From the NCBI GenBank assembly GCA_014653835.1, contig JACWDY010000001.1:210961-274960 (forward strand): DNA of 64,000 bases, written 5' to 3'. The notes beneath the pieces were generated by a model that searched no databases, was not told the origin of the DNA, and worked only from the letters and a program-made list of their open reading frames with translations. Below, piece by piece: positions 59,164-64,000 of this stretch. The DNA is from Pelagibacterales bacterium SAG-MED28. Its GTDB lineage: Bacteria > Pseudomonadota > Alphaproteobacteria > Pelagibacterales > Pelagibacteraceae. The translations under genes were made by a program, and so were the position numbers. Each line of letters opens with the position of its first letter. The stretch's first letter is position 1.

Positions 59164-59985
59164 TTACTCTTTTTCTGTTGTTTGTGAAATAATATTGTTT
59201 TGGATATTATCTGATACTTTATTTACAGTTTCAGCTGTAGCTGTAGCTCCACCAACTGCAACAGCATTCTGTTGCCAGTTAGAATTTTTAATACCTTTTA
59301 ATACTGGACCTAACTTATCGAAAGCAAAACCTAAAGATGAACCTTCTATAGCAAGTAAAGCATTATCAACCATATCATCTGCTGATGTTCCTTCTTCTAT
59401 ATTTGCGTATCTCTTTAAACTTTTTACAGCGTCAGTATCTACAAGTATGCTTGTATCTTTATTAAAAGCTAATGATTGACCAGTACCAAAAGCTAGAGGT
59501 AAAGCGTACTGTTTTGGTAATCCAAATGATTTAAGTTTTTTATAAACTGGAACTATGTAAGCAGCATCTTGTCCAACGATTGCAACCATCTTTGAAACTA
59601 ATGGACTATCTTTATCAAGCTCATCTAAGCTCTTCATTTGCTTATCTATTTTATCTTTAACAAATTCGTATGAGCTATCAGGATTAACACCTATTAAGTT
59701 TGTAGCACTATTAACAAATCCAAATCCATTCATTGTTCCTCGAGTTACACTTAACAACATGTCTTTAGGCATAGACTTAACGAAATCAAAAACATCTTCT
59801 ACTAATATAGTTTTTTCAGCTTCATCTATTTTACCTAACTGAACTTCACCAGCATTAGGATCAGGATCTTCACCGTCTAATAAAGCAGTATCAATTTTAT
59901 TTTCTTTTAATAGCTTATACTCCTGGCTACTAATTAGCTCTTCATCAGTTTTAAGACCTAAATATAAATCTAGTATATCAGCCAT
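59164..59985 (-). CDS. Internal virion-type protein
   Basis: 273 aa in the internal virion module; hydrophobic/Ala-rich C-terminus. Confidence 0.5.
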   Translation of the reverse strand: MADILDLYLGLKTDEELISSQEYKLLKENKIDTALLDGEDPDPNAGEVQLGKIDEAEKTILVEDVFDFVKSMPKDMLLSVTRGTMNGFGFVNSATNLIGVNPDSSYEFVKDKIDKQMKSLDELDKDSPLVSKMVAIVGQDAAYIVPVYKKLKSFGLPKQYALPLAFGTGQSLAFNKDTSILVDTDAVKSLKRYANIEEGTSADDMVDNALLAIEGSSLGFAFDKLGPVLKGIKNSNWQQNAVAVGGATATAETVNKVSDNIQNNIISQTTEKE

Positions 59986-61595
59986 TATTTAGTGCCTTCT
60001 TCCATTTTTGATTTATTTTTAGTATCAGCTCCTAGATCTTTTCTGACTTGGTAAACGTCAAATATAAAATCTAATCTTTTAATGTTTTCTCTATAATCAT
60101 TTACATTTTGAGATCTTTTAAATTCATCAACAACTTTTTGATAAAGATTTGTTTTTGTGCTTATTGGATCGTTTTGTATCTTTATTTCCAAATCGCTAGT
60201 ATCAATCTTTACGTTTAATGGTAAATCAAGATCCTTAAGTTTTGGAAGTTTTTTAGTGTCAGTAAAATTATTAATAGATTTTAGATAAGCATTCTCAGGT
60301 GAAAAACCGTTATTAATATATCTATTAAAATCACCTACAGCTTTCATACTTAATTTTTTTTTATCAGCTGCGCTAGCAGTGTTAGTAAAACTAATCATGA
60401 CATTATTTACATTGCCAACATTTAATTTTAATAATTCTTGGTATTTTTTATAATCTTGCAAACCAACAATATCTTTACCGTATTTATCTAACAATCCTTT
60501 CATGACGATTGTTTCCTCAGGATTTAATCCTTCAATAAGAACTCTGTCAGAATGAATTGATCTTTTAATTTGATCTACATCTTCAGCTGTAGCTGCATAC
60601 GCTAATTGTGCATTAATTTGCTCAAGCATTTCTTCATTAGAAGTAGCTTTAGGATTTGCATAATATTTAATTAAAGCATTATACATTACAGTATTTATTT
60701 GTCCGTCTTGTAATGTGTCGTAAATTTGATCTAAACTATATTCTTTTTTAGTAGCATCGCTTTTAGATAAATTAATACTTTCAAGAATTGCTGTAAAATT
60801 ATTTAATTGTTGTTCAACTTGAATTATTTCTTGTTTTTTAATTTCGTTATCTAAATTAAGTTCAGCGCTAAGTGTTTTGTTTCTAGCTTTTTCTAAATAC
60901 TTTTTAGCTCCTACGTCACCAAATACTTTTACAATTTCTTTTCTTGTTTTGTTATTAGTAAGATCTATGTCGTTATTGTTTATTCTATTAATTAATATAG
61001 ATGATTGTAATAGTTTATCTTTTTCTTTTTTTAGCTTTCTAAAATTATCTATACCGTAAAAATTTTCTTCCTCAGGATTTTGAAAAAAACTATCATATTT
61101 CTTTAAAGCTATGAAACTTGTTGTTTTATCTTTGCTTGCAATATCACTAATTAGACTATTAAGATTTTGATCTTTGTTATCTTTAGATTTAGTAACTGAA
61201 TTTGCAATTAACTGATTTGATAATTTTAAACCTAAATCTAATCTTTTATCTCTGACATATTTATCGACACTTTTTTTAACTTCTTTATTAGAAGCTTCAT
61301 ACTTAAGACCCATAAGATCATTACTAAATAAATTAACATTATCTATATTAGTGCCTTTAGAATATTTAGAATAGCTTTGAGATATTTTAGAATTTAAACC
61401 TGTAATAATATCTGTAGCTTCATTTTCGTTTTCTTCTCGTCTTTGATCTTTTCTAATATCGTCAACGACTTTACCGATCTCACCTAAGCCTTTACCTAAT
61501 TGTGTAGCTAGAGATACAGGAATTAATCCTCCTTGAGCTTGATCACCTGGTTGTCTAACTTTAGATTGTACTTGATAAATTTTTAAAGTTGCCAT
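59985..61595 (-). CDS. Internal virion protein (gp15-position)
   Basis: 536 aa helical protein; start overlaps neighbour; T7-like order. Confidence 0.6.
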   Translation of the reverse strand: MATLKIYQVQSKVRQPGDQAQGGLIPVSLATQLGKGLGEIGKVVDDIRKDQRREENENEATDIITGLNSKISQSYSKYSKGTNIDNVNLFSNDLMGLKYEASNKEVKKSVDKYVRDKRLDLGLKLSNQLIANSVTKSKDNKDQNLNSLISDIASKDKTTSFIALKKYDSFFQNPEEENFYGIDNFRKLKKEKDKLLQSSILINRINNNDIDLTNNKTRKEIVKVFGDVGAKKYLEKARNKTLSAELNLDNEIKKQEIIQVEQQLNNFTAILESINLSKSDATKKEYSLDQIYDTLQDGQINTVMYNALIKYYANPKATSNEEMLEQINAQLAYAATAEDVDQIKRSIHSDRVLIEGLNPEETIVMKGLLDKYGKDIVGLQDYKKYQELLKLNVGNVNNVMISFTNTASAADKKKLSMKAVGDFNRYINNGFSPENAYLKSINNFTDTKKLPKLKDLDLPLNVKIDTSDLEIKIQNDPISTKTNLYQKVVDEFKRSQNVNDYRENIKRLDFIFDVYQVRKDLGADTKNKSKMEEGTK

Positions 61596-62053
61596 TAGCC
61601 TAATAAACTTCCTGAGCTTTGATAGTTAGCAAACATTTTGCCACCAGCTTTTGCAAACTCTGTATCTCTTGTTAAATCACCTTTAAATCTTTCAGCAGTT
61701 CCTCTGCTTTCAGTTAAGATAGATCTATTAAAACTATCTATTAAATTCATTTCTGCGTTATAATCTTGAATAGCAACATCTGTAGCTTGATTAACTTTAA
61801 ATTCTAAACCAGCTAAATAAGGTGATGTACCAGCTCTAAATTCTGCTCCTGAGTTTAAAGCACTTACTAAAAAAGTAGAGTATTGAGATTTTTGCTGTTT
61901 TAAAAATATAGGTCGAGTGACTTTATCATAAGTAGCTTTAGCTATTTCGCCTTGACGTTTTTGATAAGCTGCTTGCGCACTATAAACACTTTGATTGTAC
62001 TTACCTATCGCTGAAGCTGCTTGTCCAGCTACTATGTTACCTATAAAACTCAT
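61595..62053 (-). CDS. Internal virion protein (gp14-like)
   Basis: 152 aa; IVAGQAASAIGKYNQSVYSAQAAYQKRQGEIAKATYDK, FLVSALNSGAEFRAGTSPYLAGLEF. Confidence 0.65.
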   Translation of the reverse strand: MSFIGNIVAGQAASAIGKYNQSVYSAQAAYQKRQGEIAKATYDKVTRPIFLKQQKSQYSTFLVSALNSGAEFRAGTSPYLAGLEFKVNQATDVAIQDYNAEMNLIDSFNRSILTESRGTAERFKGDLTRDTEFAKAGGKMFANYQSSGSLLG

Positions 62054-62505
62054 AAATATATTTTTGCCATTCTGTAATAATCTGAACCATCAGGTCCATA
62101 TTTTTTCATCAATCCTTCATCTTGCAATCCTAAGAACTTTGCAAAACGATAACCTTCTTTAAAACCAGCTTTTACTGATGTTTGTAATCGTCTAATATTA
62201 TTGTTTAGACATAAGAGATCTGTTCTCTTTTTAATTAATCTCGTAGCTTTGAATTTGATTTGAAATATTCTTTTGCCACCAATAACCCAGCCTTCGCATA
62301 CTCCACTCCATAACGGAATAATGCCACCACAAACAATAGGATGACCATCACCCAATAAAGTAAATGACATACCAGGTCGTGAATGATCGAGGCGTAATTC
62401 TTCATAGCTTGCATCAATTTTAAGTAATTCATAATTTAAACCTTCTTTAACAATTTGATCGCCATGTTCCTGACGGTATGGAACAATTAAATAATTATCC
62501 GTCAC
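62050..62505 (-). CDS. GNAT-like / gp13-position virion module protein
   Basis: SFTLLGDGHPIVCGGIIPLWSGVCEGWVIGGKR...LQTSVKAGFKEGYRFAKFLGLQDEGLMKKYGPDGSDYYRMAKIY. Confidence 0.6.
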   Translation of the reverse strand: MTDNYLIVPYRQEHGDQIVKEGLNYELLKIDASYEELRLDHSRPGMSFTLLGDGHPIVCGGIIPLWSGVCEGWVIGGKRIFQIKFKATRLIKKRTDLLCLNNNIRRLQTSVKAGFKEGYRFAKFLGLQDEGLMKKYGPDGSDYYRMAKIYL

Positions 62506-64000
62506 TGGTTACAACTGTTGGATAAATCGCCAGTACCGATAATGGTAAAGGTTGATCTTGTTTTATAAAAATAAATCCATCCGTATTGTAATCGTCTCTA
62601 AATTCTATTTCTTTATCACCAGCTATTAATGTTGAAACTGGAGTGTCCATTGGATCTGATGAAGTTCTAAATGGAACTGTTTCTAAATTCGTTAAGCTTG
62701 GTCCTACCTTCGCACCAACTGTTTCAAATAATCTTAATGTAACTTTACTAATTCTTTTTGTTTTTCCTTGAGACGTTCCTTCTGCAGCTCCACCTTCTAT
62801 TCTCATAGTCTGTAGAACACTGTCATAGCTCAAACCTACAACTGCTTTTGATGTAGAGCGATCTAAGGATATTGAACCACTCGACACAACCTTATCTGCA
62901 TGCGTTGCGCCATCCGCTAGGATAGAAACAGTTTGACCTTCCAAGTGGCTCAATCCTGTCAGCGTTGTTGTCGCTGAACCATCGTAAGTAAGATGACTGT
63001 CCACAAATCTAAAATCAGTTGCTGTTGTCTCATCAAAATCAAATTCAGAGAAACACTCAACATATCTTTTAGTTGCACCATTGACAGTTCTTTTTACGAT
63101 AACCCATAATTCATCTTCAGTTAAATTTCCTGAGATAGAAGCAACACTTTCACAAACAGCATCACCTGATCCAAAAGATCCACCGAAAATATGTCTATGC
63201 CAGGCAATAACATTTTCAGATCTCTGATAAGTTAATCCTGATAAAATTCCATCGTCTCTAACACACCAAAGAATACTGTCAGGCTCTTGCTGATAAGCCA
63301 TTTCATTTATTCCTGTTTTAGTTACGATGTCATTTAATATGGTAAGGTCAGCGGCTACATATCCGTCAACGTCAAAATTGTAAGTTAGTTCTCTAATTTT
63401 TCTTTTAGCTTTTTGTAAAAATAGTATTGAGTTACCAGCTGGTTGCGCATCAACATTAGCTGATCCATAAGAGCTTTGTTTTTTAATGGTAACATTTGTT
63501 GGTGTAATAGCTGCATCTGTGCCATCAGCTGAAACTGTAAACTCACCGCCAGTTGTTCCAACAATTAAAGTTCTTTGTGCTTTTAAATATCTTATGGCAT
63601 TAACCTGATTTGATGCGATGGTATAAATCATAGCATCGTCAGCATCGGTACCAGCAGTCATATTTTCGTAATCACCTGACTTTGAAAAATATAAAGTTTG
63701 CGGCTCAGCTGTAGTTCCAGCAAAAACCAATCTTTGTTCGAAGAATGATACGCTTGAAGGATGACCTGTTGTATCTGAGAAAGCTCCTAACTTCCAATCT
63801 GTCTTAGCATCAGTATTAGCAAAAGCTTTTGTAATTGTACAAACAACTACTGTGGTGCTAGTACGAGCTGTAATTTTTGCTAAGCCACTATTAAAAGATA
63901 TTATTCTTCCAACATCTGTAGCTAAAAATCCTGATCCACTATTAATTCCTGTGACAGCAGAAGCAGTAATATTAACGCCTGTACCTGTTGAAGCAGATGC
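62495..64000 (-). CDS. Tail tubular protein B-like structural protein (5' end beyond window)
   Basis: Frame stays open from 63730 to 64000 (ASASTGTGVNITASAVTG...TTGHPSSVSFFEQRLVFAGTTAEPQTLYFSKSGDYENM); the track start at 63730 is an internal TTG. Confidence 0.75.
   Translation of the reverse strand, partial: ASASTGTGVNITASAVTGINSGSGFLATDVGRIISFNSGLAKITARTSTTVVVCTITKAFANTDAKTDWKLGAFSDTTGHPSSVSFFEQRLVFAGTTAEPQTLYFSKSGDYENMTAGTDADDAMIYTIASNQVNAIRYLKAQRTLIVGTTGGEFTVSADGTDAAITPTNVTIKKQSSYGSANVDAQPAGNSILFLQKAKRKIRELTYNFDVDGYVAADLTILNDIVTKTGINEMAYQQEPDSILWCVRDDGILSGLTYQRSENVIAWHRHIFGGSFGSGDAVCESVASISGNLTEDELWVIVKRTVNGATKRYVECFSEFDFDETTATDFRFVDSHLTYDGSATTTLTGLSHLEGQTVSILADGATHADKVVSSGSISLDRSTSKAVVGLSYDSVLQTMRIEGGAAEGTSQGKTKRISKVTLRLFETVGAKVGPSLTNLETVPFRTSSDPMDTPVSTLIAGDKEIEFRDDYNTDGFIFIKQDQPLPLSVLAIYPTVVTSDG

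Larger units (their letters stand above)
46621..64000. mobile_element. Left end of a T7-like (pelagiphage-type) prophage, late/structural module; right end and integrase outside window; exact left junction unresolved
   Basis: Continuous - strand phage structural, tail fibre, lysis and tiny basic protein genes directly beside a host-type tRNA gene. Confidence 0.8.

Noticed and set aside
62235-62432. 65-aa - strand ORF
   Set aside because: Alternate frame inside the GNAT-like gene.
1-64000. CRISPR arrays, rRNA genes, transposases, integrase or terminase genes
   Set aside because: None recognised in the window on either strand; the integrase and terminase of the prophage, if present, must lie beyond 64000.

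Overview
AT-rich, extremely compact alphaproteobacterial chromosome segment. Gene content and synteny look like SAR11/Pelagibacterales, with phage DNA at the right end. (1) 1-9902, + strand: end of a Liv-type ABC transporter operon followed by a catabolic cluster: ketopantoate-reductase-like protein, acyl-CoA synthetase, crotonase, enolase-superfamily enzyme, HpcH/HpaI-type aldolase and three tandem Gfo/Idh/MocA oxidoreductases. (2) 9906-46376, - strand: core genes with almost no spacers: lpxB, PQQ sugar dehydrogenase, lpxI, lpxA, fabZ, lpxD, skp-like, bamA, dxr, cdsA, uppS, frr, tsf, rpsB, dnaE, lolD, lolC/E, proS, DUF1467-like, RNase J, coaX, birA and nuoN-nuoA. (3) tRNA-Asp at 46543-46619. 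(4) About 46.6 kb to the window end: late genes of a T7-like podovirus, interpreted as an integrated pelagiphage-type prophage. It has tail tube, internal virion and tail-fibre proteins, two adjacent 2OG-Fe(II) oxygenases, a lysis cassette, a second tRNA-Asp and tiny basic proteins. No integrase, terminase or right attachment site is inside the window. The most notable observations are a 21-codon ORF missed by the ORF track (49696-49761) that encodes a cationic amphipathic peptide coupled into the phage lysis region; a pseudoknotted leader over the rpsB ribosome-binding site; an atypical tRNA/prophage junction with helically spaced direct repeats; a cupredoxin-like metal-site pattern in a tail fibre; and a one-base frameshift at the start of livH. 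All family assignments come from reading motifs by eye; no database search was run.
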